Positions 23,195 through 33,519 of a stretch of 64,000 bases of DNA are shown here, in pieces. Below the pieces are notes generated by a model. That model saw only the letters and a program-made list of their open reading frames with translations, searched no databases and was not told where the DNA came from. Source of the DNA: Fagopyrum homotropicum (Eukaryota > Streptophyta > Magnoliopsida > Caryophyllales > Polygonaceae); contig BSWB01000002.1 in NCBI GenBank assembly GCA_033239125.1, positions 54,471,001 through 54,535,000 on the forward strand, written 5' to 3'. Made by a program: the position numbers and the translations under genes. Each line of letters starts with the position of its first letter. Position 1 is the stretch's first letter.

Positions 23195-23799
23195 TAACCG
23201 TGATTTCCCTTAAGTCTACGAACTTGCTTTTACTTTAATCTAAAGTTAAAGATTTGCTTTAGCTTAGTTTAGACTTGTCTTTTCTAGGTGGTAGTGAAGC
23301 CTCAACAACCTCTACCTCGATTGTGAGTGTCACAACCTCAATCGGTTAAGTTAGTCTTGATCCTTGGGTTATAAGTTTGGGTATTTGACACTAATTCTCA
23401 TCTCTAGAATCTTTCTATATTGAGCCTCAACAACCTGTTTAGAGAGTGCCTTGTAGGTGAGTTATATAAGGTTTTTGGAACTTCACCGTACGATTACCTT
23501 ACATTAGTATACCTTTGCATATCTCAACTCTGTCTTTACATCATTAAGTATATCTTGAATCGATTGCCACAGCTGGATACCTGGATCTTTAGGATTGTTG
23601 TTTCCCAATAATTTGCAAAACTCCCATATTTACTTGCTTGATAATCTGCAATCGAGTTCGTTCCCCCCAAATCCCTGTGTTCGATACTCTGGAATTCTTG
23701 CTTAACTATATCGATCCGTACACTGCGGGTTCGCTGCTTGATTCTAGTTTTATAAATTTAAAACTTATTTGCACACACCTCTAGGGGCGAACAAGTTTT

Positions 23800-23817
23800 T
23801 GGCGCCGTTGCTGGGGA
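23800..23817 (+). other. Primer-binding site of B (tRNA-Asp type)
   Basis: TGGCGCCGTTGCTGGGGA complements plant tRNA-Asp with one mismatch; it starts seven bases after the LTR. Confidence 0.9.
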
Positions 23818-23894
23818 TTTGGTTTAGGCCGAATCCGGTAGCCGGTCGTCAAGCTTGGGAGCTTTCTCTCGTTATTTAATATCTCTTTGAGTGC

Positions 23895-26800
23895 ATGCGC
23901 AGGTCTAGGAACACCGCAGATCTCTTACCTCTTGATCAAGAGCTAGGGAAAACCTTGAGGCAAAAGCGCAAGGAAAAGAAGATGGCTGAAGAACACGAAC
24001 GTGATCTTCAAACGGAGTTGGCGGAGAAGGAAGCTCAACTCCGATGGAATGAGACTCTCCGCCAGGATGAGATGGATCGTCATCAATCTCAAGTTAACGG
24101 TCTACAAGACATGATCTTCAAAATGAGGATAGAGATGAGCGACCTTAAGAATAAGGGAAGCAAGAAGTCCTCAAGAAGGAGATCAAGGTCTAGAAGAAAA
24201 AGTCACTCATCCGCTGATGATAGTGACTCTTCCATGCCACCGTTAGAAGAGATTGATCCCACGATCAATATGAATCCTTTCCATCCACAAGGAGCTGCTA
24301 ATCGACGCATTCCATCTAGGAATGCGAGGATCGAACGTGTGGATAATGAGCCAAGAACTCTTGGCCAGCGGATGGATCCAACACAACAACCACGCCGCTT
24401 GGGTGTGAATTTTGATGCTGAAGATGTGCAAGGGTTTAGCTTTAACCCTCAAGTTATCACTCTTGTTCGCCAAAGCCAATTTGGCGGTACAAGTGCTGAA
24501 TCTCCACACCAACACTTGCAAAACTTTGAGTGTATGATGGAGACGATGAGACCGAAGAACGCTACTACCAACAACTATAAGCTCAAACCTTTCTTTTTCT
24601 CTTTGAAAGGGAAAGCGTTGTCATGGTATCAAGCTCTTCCCAATGGGAAACTAGACACGTGGGAAGACCTTTCCGCGGAGTTTCTCACCAAATTCTTTCC
24701 GCCTTCCAAAACGGCGGAATTTAGAGGTAAGATTAATGCTTTTTCCATGAGACCTAACGAAAGTTTGTTTCAATCTTGGGAAAGGTTTCAGGACTTGCTC
24801 TTGGATTGCCCTCATCATGGCATATCCAAGCTTGCCTTGCTGGAAATCTACTACAAAGGGCTGGATGCGGGAACGCAATTCAACCTCCAATCCCTCTCAT
24901 GCGGAACGTTCATGGACATGAGAGAAGATGACGCTTGGGACTTCATTGAGAAGCAAGCAAGAGTCATAGAGAAGTATTCCCACCGGAAAGCGGAGGGAAA
25001 TCGTGTAGAGCAAGGAGCGAAGCTCACACATGAAGCTCAAAATCAAATCTTCTCCCTCAACAATGAGATCAAAGAGTTGAAGGAGACTATCAAGACCAAC
25101 TTCCCAAAGCAACAAGAGAAGGATGTTGGCTATTTAGGCAACAACAATGGCGGTGATAACACCAACCGCAACAACAATAACCGGAACAATAACCGGAATA
25201 ACAATTGGAATGGAAACAACAACAACCGGAACAACAACAATTGGAACAACAATAGGGGTTCAAACAACAACAATTGGCGCTCCAATCAACAAAATTCAGG
25301 TAACTCCTATCCTTCCAATTCTAATTCGCTAACTCCACCTTCCTCTTCCTCTACTCCTTTGAAAAGCCAGGGGAAATCATCTAATGGAGGAAACAATACG
25401 GGAAAGGAGAAGTCCGATCCCATGTTGGAGACAATCTTGGGAAAGCTTCAAGGGTTGGAGAACCGCCTCATCAAGGTTGATGATCAAGTCTCTAAGGTTG
25501 ACAAAGCTCAAAAAGTTCTGGAAAACCAATTGTTCAACCACGCGGAGGAAGTTCCTAGAAATCAAGGGAAACTTCCAGGAAAGACGGAGGACAACCCTAA
25601 GGGAAGGGTAATGGCGATTACAACTAGGAGCGGAGTGACTACCACCGATCCGCAGCCTACGTTCGTTGAAGTCCCCGTAGAGAAGGACAAAGGAAAGGGG
25701 AAGGAGAAGGAAGATGTCTATGTTCCCCCTCCAGCTTACAAACCTCCCCTTCGGTTCCCTCAATCTAGAGCGCGAGCGCGCCTAGACAAACAATTCGGTA
25801 AGTTCATAGAACTCATGAGCAAGCTGCATATTAATATACCTTTCATTGATGCTATTGTAGGTATGCCAGCTTATGGCAAGTTCTTGAAGGAGCTTCTCTC
25901 TAACAAGAGGAAGCTAGAAGATTTCGGTGAGGTCAAGATGAGTTCGGATTCTTCGGATCTCATCAAGACTATGAAGGAGAAAATGCCCCCAAAGTTGAAG
26001 GACCCGGGGTCATTTTTCATTCCCATTGGAGTGGGAGATGTCACATACGACGCTTTATGTGACTTGGGAGCAAGTGTGAGCATCATACCACTTGCATTAT
26101 GTAGGAAGATCGGTTTAGGCGATCCTAAACCGGTCAAGATGACGTTATACATGGCGGATCGATCCATCACTCGCCCCGTCGGTATTGTAGAAGACGTCCC
26201 GGTCAAGCTAGGTAAATTCTTTGTCCCTATTGATTTTGTCGTGCTTGACATTCCTGCAGATAGTCCGGTCCCGATCATACTCGGAAGACCGTTTCTTGCA
26301 ACTTCCGGCTGCATGGTCGATTGCAAGAATGAAAGACTCGCTTTTGATATTGGAGAAGAGAAATTAGAGTTCGTTCTTTCCACTCTAGTAAAGGAGCCAA
26401 TCTTTGACGAGGATATTTACGATATCCAAGACGAAGAAGGTTTGTCTAGGGAGGAGGTAAGTGCGATTCTCTTTAACGATCCTTTACAAAAGGTTATCAC
26501 TATGAGTCTAACCAATGTAGGAGAAGAAGAAGAGTGCAAAGAGGAAATTGAAGCCTTAGAAGCACAAGAAGAGATGCATGAAGTGGAGTTTGAGAAACTC
26601 CACGATGAGGCTGAGAATGTAAGAATCCACGGTCATACCCTGTATTCCACGACCGTGGATTTCACAACCAAAATCGACCTCCATTCCAGGGGATTACACG
26701 GCCGTGGAACACATGGAGAGACCGTAATTCTGATCGTGGAAGAGGGCGATCGGCTTACTTCTTCAACTTCTTTTGATTCTTCTCCAAACCACTCAACAAC

Positions 26801-29768
26801 CTTAGAAACTTCTAAGGAAACGTCGGATGCCCCTCAAGGACCATTGGAAGCTCCGAAAGTGATGGAACTCAAACCACTTCCTACTCATCTAAGGTACGCT
26901 TTTCTTGGATCTAATTCTACCTTCCCGGTTATTGTTAGCTCCGAATTAAGCATAGATGAACATGAACAGCTCATGATTGTCCTTAGGAAACATAGAAAAG
27001 CCATAGGCTACACTATTGAGGACTTAGTAGGAATCAAACCCTCCCTATGTATGCATAAGATACTAATGGAGGAGGATTTTAGAACTTCAAGACAACCTCA
27101 AAGGCGGTTGAATCCGACCATGAAAGAGGTTGTCAAGAAGGAAATTCTTAAACTTCTTGATGCAGGTATCATCTATCCTATCTCCGATAGCAAATGGGTG
27201 AGTCCAGTTCAAGTAGTTCCGAAGAAGGGAGGAATGACGGTCATCACCAACAAGAACAACGAACTCATTCCTACCCGAACCGTGACTGGATGGCGAATGT
27301 GCATAGACTACCGCAAGCTCAATAACGCAACGCGGAAGGATCACTTTCCCTTACCATTCATCGATCAAATGCTTGAAAGGTTAGCACAACATTCACATTT
27401 TTGCTACCTTGACGGTTATAGTGGTTTCTTTCAGATTCCGATACATCCGGACGATCAGGAGAAGACCACATTCACGTGCCCTTGGGGTACGTTCGCCTAC
27501 AGGAGGATGCCGTTCGGGCTTTGCAACGCCCCAGCCACCTTTCAACGGTGCATGATGGCCATCTTCTCCGAGTACGTAGAGGAAATCATGGAAGTCTTCA
27601 TGGACGACTTCTCCGTATACGGTTCCTCTTTTAACGATTGCCTTTCTAACCTTTCTCTTGTTTTACAACGTTGTGAAGACACTAACCTAGTTCTTAATTG
27701 GGAGAAGTGTCAATTCATGGTTAAGGAAGGAATCGTATTAGGTCACTTAGTCTCTAGTAGAGGGATAGAGGTAGACAAGGCTAAGATAGAGACCATAGAG
27801 AAACTTCCTCCCCCAATTTCGGTGAAAGGGATAAGAAGTTTCCTAGGACATGCTGGATTTTATAGACGCTTCATTAAGGACTTTTCTAAGATATCAAAAC
27901 CTCTCACTAATCTATTGATGAAGGATGCGGTTTTTGAGTTTTCGCAGGAATGTTTAGATGCGTTTAACACTATTCGGCAAGCTCTAATTTCAGCACCTAT
28001 TATCCAACCCCCGGATTGGACTCTCCCCTTCGAGATTATGTGCGATGCTAGTGACGTAGCTATTGGAGCTGTTCTTGGACAACGAAAGGAAGGGCGAACC
28101 CATGCCATATACTACGCTAGCAAGACGCTAGACGAAGCTCAACTCAACTACGCCACTACAGAGAAAGAATTTCTAGCCATTGTCTACGCTATTGACAAGT
28201 TTCGCTCTTATCTTGTAGGTGTAAAGGTGATTGTCTACACGGATCATGCCGCGATCCGGTACCTCCTTGCGAAGAAAGACGCGAAGCCAAGGCTAATTAG
28301 ATGGATTCTTCTCCTACAAGAATTCGATCTTGAGATCCACGACAAGAAAGATTCAGAAAATTCTGTTGCGGATCATTTGAGTCGCCTCACACATCTAGAG
28401 GACGACCATCTACCCATTGATGACTCCTTTCCAGACGAACACCTACACATCATAGAGGAGTGCATCAACGAGATCTCCAAAGGTAACGAACCATGGTTTG
28501 CTGATTTTGTTAACTATTTGGTTTGCCAGGAGATACCGCCCGGACTATCCTACGCACATAGGAAGAAGTTCTTTAAGGACGTCCGGGAATACTATTGGAA
28601 CGAGCCTCTCCTCTTCAAGAGAGGTCCGGATGGCATCATCCGGCGATGTGTGCCGGAAGATGAGATGCAAAGTGTCATCCGCCATTGTCATTCACTACCT
28701 TGTGGAGGACACGCTAGTTCGAACAAGACTAGCGCAAAGGTATTGCAATCTGGATTCTATTGGCCTACTTTATTTAGAGATGTGCAATCGTTTGTCTCTT
28801 GCTGCGATGCTTGTCAAAGAACAGGCAATATTTCTAGAAGGAACGAGATGCCCCTCAACAACATCCAAGAGGTGGAGATTTTCGACGTTTGGGGAGTCGA
28901 TTTCATGGGACCATTCCCATCTTCTTGTGGAAACCAATACATACTATTGGCGGTAGATTACGTTTCTAGATGGGTGGAAGCAATTGCCTCTCCCACAAAT
29001 GATGCCATGGTGGTGGTTAAGTTCTTCAACAAGACCATCTTTCCGCGATTTGGAACACCAAGGACAATCATTAGTGATGGAGGTTCTCACTTCATAGCCC
29101 GTCGCTTTGAAGCTCTTCTAGCTAAGTATGGGGTTACTCACAAGATCGCTACCCCTTACCATCCACAAACGAGTGGACAAGTTGAGATCTCAAATAGGGA
29201 AATCAAGGGAATCCTAGAGAAGACGGTTTCAAGGACTAGGAAGGATTGGTCCTTGAAACTAGATGATGCATTATGGGCGTACCGGACTGCGTACAAGACT
29301 CCCATAGGAACCACACCATACAACCTTGTGTATGGGAAGTCTTGTCATTTTCCGGTAGAGTTGGAGCACAAAGCGTTTTGGGCTATCAAGTGGCTGAATT
29401 TCGGCATGAAGGAAGCGGGAGAGAAGCGTCTCCTAGACATCAACAAGCTGGATGAACTTCGCTTGAACGCCTATGAAAAAGCTAAGATCTACAAGGAAAG
29501 AGCAAAGCGTTGGCATGATAAGCACATCATTCCAAAGGACTTCAAAGAAGGGGATCAAGTTCTCCTCTTCAATTCAAGACTTCGCCTCTTTCCAGGTAAG
29601 CTTAAGTCCCGTTGGACCGGACCTTTTCTAATTAAACGTATTTTCCCCCATGGTGCAGTTGAAGTATGGGGTGAAGCTAGCGGAAGTTTTAAGGTGAACG
29701 GTCAACGACTCAACAAGTATACGCCGGAACTCCAAGTTGAGGAGTTTGCGCCTACCGCACTCGAATAA
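23895..29768 (+). CDS. Gag-pol polyprotein, intact (Athila-type element B)
   Basis: A single frame of 1957 codons encodes the particle and replication proteins. Approximate residues: 1-120 charged, heptad-like coil; 190-350 gag domain (KPFFFSLKGKALSWYQ, FPPSKTAEFRGKINAF); 420-490 Asn-rich tract with no CCHC knuckle; 715-800 aspartic protease (CDLGASVSIIP); 910-950 variable linker with the palindromes; about 1050-1270 reverse transcriptase with F-M-D-D near 1235; 1370-1480 RNase H (CDASDVAIGAVLG, YTDHAAIRYLL); 1590-1900 integrase with HHCC-type zinc site (CDAC near 1637) and core D, D, E (GVDFMGPF, ISDGGSHF, SNREIKG). The start is conserved in A and D. Gag and pol are in one frame, so the enzyme-to-gag ratio must be set after translation or by other means. 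No chromodomain is seen. Confidence 0.96.
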   Translation: MRRSRNTADLLPLDQELGKTLRQKRKEKKMAEEHERDLQTELAEKEAQLRWNETLRQDEMDRHQSQVNGLQDMIFKMRIEMSDLKNKGSKKSSRRRSRSRRKSHSSADDSDSSMPPLEEIDPTINMNPFHPQGAANRRIPSRNARIERVDNEPRTLGQRMDPTQQPRRLGVNFDAEDVQGFSFNPQVITLVRQSQFGGTSAESPHQHLQNFECMMETMRPKNATTNNYKLKPFFFSLKGKALSWYQALPNGKLDTWEDLSAEFLTKFFPPSKTAEFRGKINAFSMRPNESLFQSWERFQDLLLDCPHHGISKLALLEIYYKGLDAGTQFNLQSLSCGTFMDMREDDAWDFIEKQARVIEKYSHRKAEGNRVEQGAKLTHEAQNQIFSLNNEIKELKETIKTNFPKQQEKDVGYLGNNNGGDNTNRNNNNRNNNRNNNWNGNNNNRNNNNWNNNRGSNNNNWRSNQQNSGNSYPSNSNSLTPPSSSSTPLKSQGKSSNGGNNTGKEKSDPMLETILGKLQGLENRLIKVDDQVSKVDKAQKVLENQLFNHAEEVPRNQGKLPGKTEDNPKGRVMAITTRSGVTTTDPQPTFVEVPVEKDKGKGKEKEDVYVPPPAYKPPLRFPQSRARARLDKQFGKFIELMSKLHINIPFIDAIVGMPAYGKFLKELLSNKRKLEDFGEVKMSSDSSDLIKTMKEKMPPKLKDPGSFFIPIGVGDVTYDALCDLGASVSIIPLALCRKIGLGDPKPVKMTLYMADRSITRPVGIVEDVPVKLGKFFVPIDFVVLDIPADSPVPIILGRPFLATSGCMVDCKNERLAFDIGEEKLEFVLSTLVKEPIFDEDIYDIQDEEGLSREEVSAILFNDPLQKVITMSLTNVGEEEECKEEIEALEAQEEMHEVEFEKLHDEAENVRIHGHTLYSTTVDFTTKIDLHSRGLHGRGTHGETVILIVEEGDRLTSSTSFDSSPNHSTTLETSKETSDAPQGPLEAPKVMELKPLPTHLRYAFLGSNSTFPVIVSSELSIDEHEQLMIVLRKHRKAIGYTIEDLVGIKPSLCMHKILMEEDFRTSRQPQRRLNPTMKEVVKKEILKLLDAGIIYPISDSKWVSPVQVVPKKGGMTVITNKNNELIPTRTVTGWRMCIDYRKLNNATRKDHFPLPFIDQMLERLAQHSHFCYLDGYSGFFQIPIHPDDQEKTTFTCPWGTFAYRRMPFGLCNAPATFQRCMMAIFSEYVEEIMEVFMDDFSVYGSSFNDCLSNLSLVLQRCEDTNLVLNWEKCQFMVKEGIVLGHLVSSRGIEVDKAKIETIEKLPPPISVKGIRSFLGHAGFYRRFIKDFSKISKPLTNLLMKDAVFEFSQECLDAFNTIRQALISAPIIQPPDWTLPFEIMCDASDVAIGAVLGQRKEGRTHAIYYASKTLDEAQLNYATTEKEFLAIVYAIDKFRSYLVGVKVIVYTDHAAIRYLLAKKDAKPRLIRWILLLQEFDLEIHDKKDSENSVADHLSRLTHLEDDHLPIDDSFPDEHLHIIEECINEISKGNEPWFADFVNYLVCQEIPPGLSYAHRKKFFKDVREYYWNEPLLFKRGPDGIIRRCVPEDEMQSVIRHCHSLPCGGHASSNKTSAKVLQSGFYWPTLFRDVQSFVSCCDACQRTGNISRRNEMPLNNIQEVEIFDVWGVDFMGPFPSSCGNQYILLAVDYVSRWVEAIASPTNDAMVVVKFFNKTIFPRFGTPRTIISDGGSHFIARRFEALLAKYGVTHKIATPYHPQTSGQVEISNREIKGILEKTVSRTRKDWSLKLDDALWAYRTAYKTPIGTTPYNLVYGKSCHFPVELEHKAFWAIKWLNFGMKEAGEKRLLDINKLDELRLNAYEKAKIYKERAKRWHDKHIIPKDFKEGDQVLLFNSRLRLFPGKLKSRWTGPFLIKRIFPHGAVEVWGEASGSFKVNGQRLNKYTPELQVEEFAPTALE
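26629..26740 (+). promoter_or_regulatory. Palindrome cluster inside pol of B
   Basis: CCACGACCGTGG (26647-26658) and CACGGCCGTG (26697-26706) lie in the linker between protease and reverse transcriptase, with CCGTAATTC 12 nt after the second. About 30 bases around the second site (26682-26711) match the B LTR at 22409-22438 almost exactly, so a piece of the LTR cluster and this coding segment share recent common origin or are kept alike. Confidence 0.72.
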
Positions 29769-29777
29769 GTGCGAGAT

Positions 29778-29835
29778 TGGTCTAGCTACGGACCTTAAAC
29801 AAAGCGCTTCTTGGGGGGCAACCCAAGGTATTGCA
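29778..29835 (+). other. Conserved structured block after pol stop (B)
   Basis: Ten bases after the stop: GGTC-tagctacg-GACC, then CTTGGG-gggcaa-CCCAAG, ending AAGGTATTGC. This copy has both stems perfect. Equivalent blocks: 11279 (A), 56272 (C), 63114 (D). Confidence 0.7.
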
Positions 29836-30009
29836 TTTTTGTTTTTGTTTTCGATTCATAGTTTAGCTTAGAATAGACGTTTTCGCTTTATTTTGCCTTG
29901 ATTTCTTCCGGTATGTTCGTGTTTTTGGTTGTAGGATCGATGGAAAAGGAGAAAGGGAGAATAATGTCGAAGAAGAGCGACGAAATTTGGACTTTGAAGC
30001 TTTACAGAA

Positions 30010-30165
30010 GGTTCCACGGTCTAAATTACGGTCGTCACAGCTACAGTGGCCGTAATTCTCAAAAGCCTTTGAAAAATCACCAAAACCACGGGTCCGTACA
30101 CTTCCACGGCCGTGGAACATCCCGATAGACCGTGATTTTCAAAATTTTGCCTGCGACTATATAAG
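30010..30165 (+). promoter_or_regulatory. Internal promoter-like module before ORF3 (B)
   Basis: Half-sites 'ggttccacggtct' and 'ttacggtcgtcac' precede the 16-bp palindrome TTCCACGGCCGTGGAA (30102-30117); CCGTGATTTT follows 12 nt later, then TATATAAG (30158-30165). It has the same order and spacing as 11514-11668 in A. Confidence 0.6.
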
Positions 30166-30551
30166 CCACATTCTTCCCAAAATTTCCCAAAAACTTACCC
30201 CTTTCCACGCCCTAAACGCCGAAACCCCACGACCTCCTCCAATTCCTCATTTTCTAATCGTTTTCAACGATTCTTCATCCTAAACTGCAGCAAATTCAAC
30301 CACGAACAAGATCCAAGCGACAAACCGAGCGGAAATCCGTCAACAAACGCGCATTTCGGATTTTTCAATCCGAAAAAGAGGTTTATTCTTTCTTCTTGAT
30401 TTTCGCGGATTTGGTTCGTTTTTGCTATAGATTTTTAGGAAGAACTGACAAAGACTGGAAGGAATTAGATTAGGACTGCTTATTGTGGTGATTGTTGGTG
30501 AATTTGCTGAGATTCGCAAGATTCTGAGACGAATCACGGTCTCTGGGTAAA

Positions 30552-30586
30552 CCACGGCCGTGGAACCTAAAGAACAGACCGTAATT
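30552..30586 (+). promoter_or_regulatory. Palindrome plus half-site in ORF3 leader (B)
   Basis: CCACGGCCGTGG (30552-30563), then AA and 13 nt, then CCGTAATTTT, ending about 10 bases before the ORF3 ATG at 30597. It is 394 bp after the internal TATA box. Confidence 0.68.
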
Positions 30587-30596
30587 TTGGTGAAAA

Positions 30597-32164
30597 ATGG
30601 ATTTTGTAAGGAGAATGTCGGGAAGGATAAAAGAGAAAAAGGGAGAGCAAAATAAGAAAAGAAAGGGCAATCCCTCCACCTCTAGGGCACCACCACCCTC
30701 ATCTCCCTCACTACCATCCTCACCTTCACCTCCATCTTCACCTCCTCACCCTAGCATCCCAACCATACATGAGAACCACCTTGTTGCACTTGACCGGATC
30801 AAGGAGAGGACAGTGATAGGTCCTAGGTATTTGTTGTTGGAGGATCTACATCCTCTCAACATAGTAGATGATCTTACATGGCTCTTGGATAGAGCCGGAT
30901 TGCTTGTCTTCACGAACATTCGTGAAGACGCCTATGAGGAGATCACCCGGGAGGTTTGACGTCTTTTGAGCATAGCCACGTAGATAGGACCGTCTCCTTC
31001 CGTCTCATGGAACAAGACTACCATTTGAGTATTGTTGAGTTTGGGACCATTTTCGGGTTCCATGAGACCTATAACGGTCGATTTCCGAGTGGAGTTTACC
31101 CCAAGAACTTTTGGGAGGAAGTAGCTATGATTTACGCCGACGAGGACCGTTGGCAACCCGCCGATACCAAGGCTAGATTGATGTACCATCTAGCCTAGAA
31201 GATAGCACACCGCGTTCTTTCGGAGTGTCTCTTTCCTAGGACGGAGACGCCAAAAAAGATTAAGACGGATGAGCTATTCTTGCTCTATAGCATGCTATAC
31301 GGTCGCCGTGCAGATTGTGCCACTCTTTTGGCGGCTACGATGAGTAAACTCAAGAACAAGAAGAAGGGGAACATTGGATATGGTGGGATAGTGACCCACA
31401 TTGCTAGGACATTTGGTGTAGATTTTTCTGCTTGCACCCGCATACCGGCCATTCCCTTAGGGCTACATGCTTTTATGGTTAGGGGACTCATCTTCCCCAC
31501 ACATGGAGGTCCGCCTTATGCGGGCATGCCTTGGGAGACTAGGACGGGTAGGGGAATTGAGTGGCTGCCGGAGTATTCCATTGTGGCGGGACGCCACAAT
31601 TGGAAGAAGACGTTCGCTGCGATGCATGCGAACAGGCTAGTAGCTCCCCCTTACGTTCCACCACCGGTTGTGGAGGAGGAGGACATGGGAGATCAGTACG
31701 AGAGTGGTGGAGGAACGGAGCAGGAGTTTGGCACGTTTCCGGATCAGCCGGAGGCGACCCCGGATGTACCTAGATGCTCTCCACGTCCAGCTAGAGCTTC
31801 AGGTTCGTCATCTCGCCGCGCTAGCGTGAGTGAGAGGCCCAAGTGGATGACTACACCTCCCACTTGGTATGACACCCCCCCTCCTTGGTCCACGGCTCAG
31901 CCAGCAGCACCACCACCACCACCAGCACCAGCACCATCCGATGCTCCATCATGGTACAGTCACGCCCCGGGATGGTACGAGCAGATGCCGGATTGGGCTA
32001 CCGGACTTTCAGAGAGAGTAGGAGCGCTAGAGATCCGGGCGGATGCTAGAGACGGACGCTTAGACGACCTTGACCACATGATGAGTGACGTCTACCGCCA
32101 GCAGTTTGGGCGGTTTTATGATCCGAGTTTCTCTCCATTCCCACCTCCGCCGGCGCCGCAGTGA
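30597..32164 (+). pseudogene. ORF3 (envelope-position protein) of B, two lesions
   Basis: About 520 codons starting MDFVRRMSGR with a Lys-rich then Pro/Ser-rich N-terminus, followed by the Athila-type conserved region (VIGPRYLLLEDL, EDRWQPADT, DFSACTRIPA) and a Pro/Trp/Tyr-rich tail ending SPFPPPPAPQ. Compared with A there is a one-base deletion at about 30952-30958, giving a stop at 30957, and a TTG-to-TAG change at 31196-31198; the rest (to 32164) is open. No membrane segment is evident. In a copy this young, two lesions in ORF3 beside an intact gag-pol suggest that ORF3 was lost before or soon after insertion. Confidence 0.82.
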
Positions 32165-32214
32165 TTGATGCATGATCGTTGTTTTAGACATTCCCGCCAC
32201 CACTTGTGAGTTTC

Positions 32215-32298
32215 TTTCTTTTGTTCTTTCTTTTGTTCTTTCTTTTGTTCTTTCTTTTGAACATTAGGGACAATGTTCGTCCTAAGTATGGGGTGGGA
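32215..32298 (+). repeat. 12-bp tandem repeat and internal purine tract (B)
   Basis: TTTCTTTTGTTC is repeated nearly four times (32215-32260) and is followed by AGGGACAATG and AAGTATGGGGTGGGA (32284-32298). The repeat is specific to B; A has a simpler CT run at the same place. Confidence 0.75.
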
Positions 32299-33519
32299 TG
32301 TACTAAAAAGTTTGTAATAACTCTACTCTCTATGTTTGCTTCATTTGAGACTATCGTTGCATTTTCATTATGTGTCACACGTTTCCTTATTGCATTGCAT
32401 GAAAAATGACTTGAAAAACCCATAAAATTTGAAAAATTTTGAACATTTTGTGCTTCTAATGAATTGAGATGATTTCCATGATAATCACTACTTGTGAATT
32501 GAGTTTGATGACAATTGCATGCTTAAAAGGATTGTGAATTGAAAAGAATTTGAATGAATGAATTTTACCTCTTTTGCAAGTTTTATAATGTGAAAATGTT
32601 ACCTAAATCATGCTAGGAAATTGAAGTTGAAATCACGTTATAAGTTCCTATACTTCTTGTTGAAATGATTAAGGCAATTCAATACCTTCTTTCTTCTTTA
32701 TTTGATCATCTAGCTCCTCATTGAAATATTAGCCTCCTTTACCTATCCGGGAATTTGGTGAAGTGAATGAGAAAAAGGCATGTTTGATGTGGGAGGGCCA
32801 TGAGAGCAATTATTTGAAATCAATTGAATAGAAAGAAATTATAGGTTTGGGGAAGTCAATCATGACGATGAGTAACTCGGCACCATTCATATAGCCGGGT
32901 ATTTGTGTCTTGCCAAAGTCGGATTGAGCGATATTCCTAGCGGATTATGGTATGTGCGCTAAGGGTTTGAGGCATCTCTTGAAAAATTTGAGAAACGCCG
33001 ATCTCCTAGGCTTCGGTTTTTGTGCACCTCTATCCATAACTCCAAAAGTAAAGTCGAAAAATGAAAAGAAGAGAGCGAAGCTCTAAGTTGAAGTGTTGCA
33101 GAAACCACATAAGAAGAAGAAGGTAGTTGTCCACTTTCCCAGATTTATGCACCACTTTCCCTTAAAGTTTTCCCTTCCCTTCCATATTCTAGACCTTTTC
33201 TTTGAAAGTCCTTAAGATCAAAAGAATGTTATATGACTTGGTGATCTAAATTGAAGTTTCTTGTGATTGATTTTGATAATGTTTGATGGTTATAATGCTT
33301 GTTTAGAAGTTAAGTTGGTTCATGAATTTTCTTTGCCTTTTACTCTTTGATTAAGTGTGTGAAAGTTTGAAAAACGATTGAAGCAAGGTTTGAGAATGAT
33401 CTATTCTTTAGAAGTCATATTCATCCAAAAGAAGGTACACATATTTCATCCTAACTCTTGTTTAAAGCTTTTTGAAAGACGTTGCTTAGGGACAAGCAAG
33501 TGTTAAGTATGGGGTTATT
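32299..33519 (+). other. 3' non-coding region and PPT of B
   Basis: Non-coding, collinear with the same region in A. It ends with GGGACAAGC and the purine tract AAGTATGGGGTTATT (33505-33519) immediately before the 3' LTR. Confidence 0.75.

Larger units (their letters stand above)
22035..23793 (+). repeat. 5' LTR of element B
   Basis: It begins TGTTAGCATG and ends GGGCGAACA. It carries the U3 palindrome cluster (about 22330-22510), TATA box (22582-22589), a 5-codon upstream frame at ATG 23021, the leader hairpin (23161-23194), and two copies of (A)GCCTCAACAACCT at 23296-23311 and 23421-23436. Confidence 0.96.

Noticed and set aside
30597..32164. Calling ORF3 a true envelope glycoprotein
   Set aside because: No signal peptide, membrane span or glycoprotein-like cysteine pattern is visible; only the position after pol supports the name.
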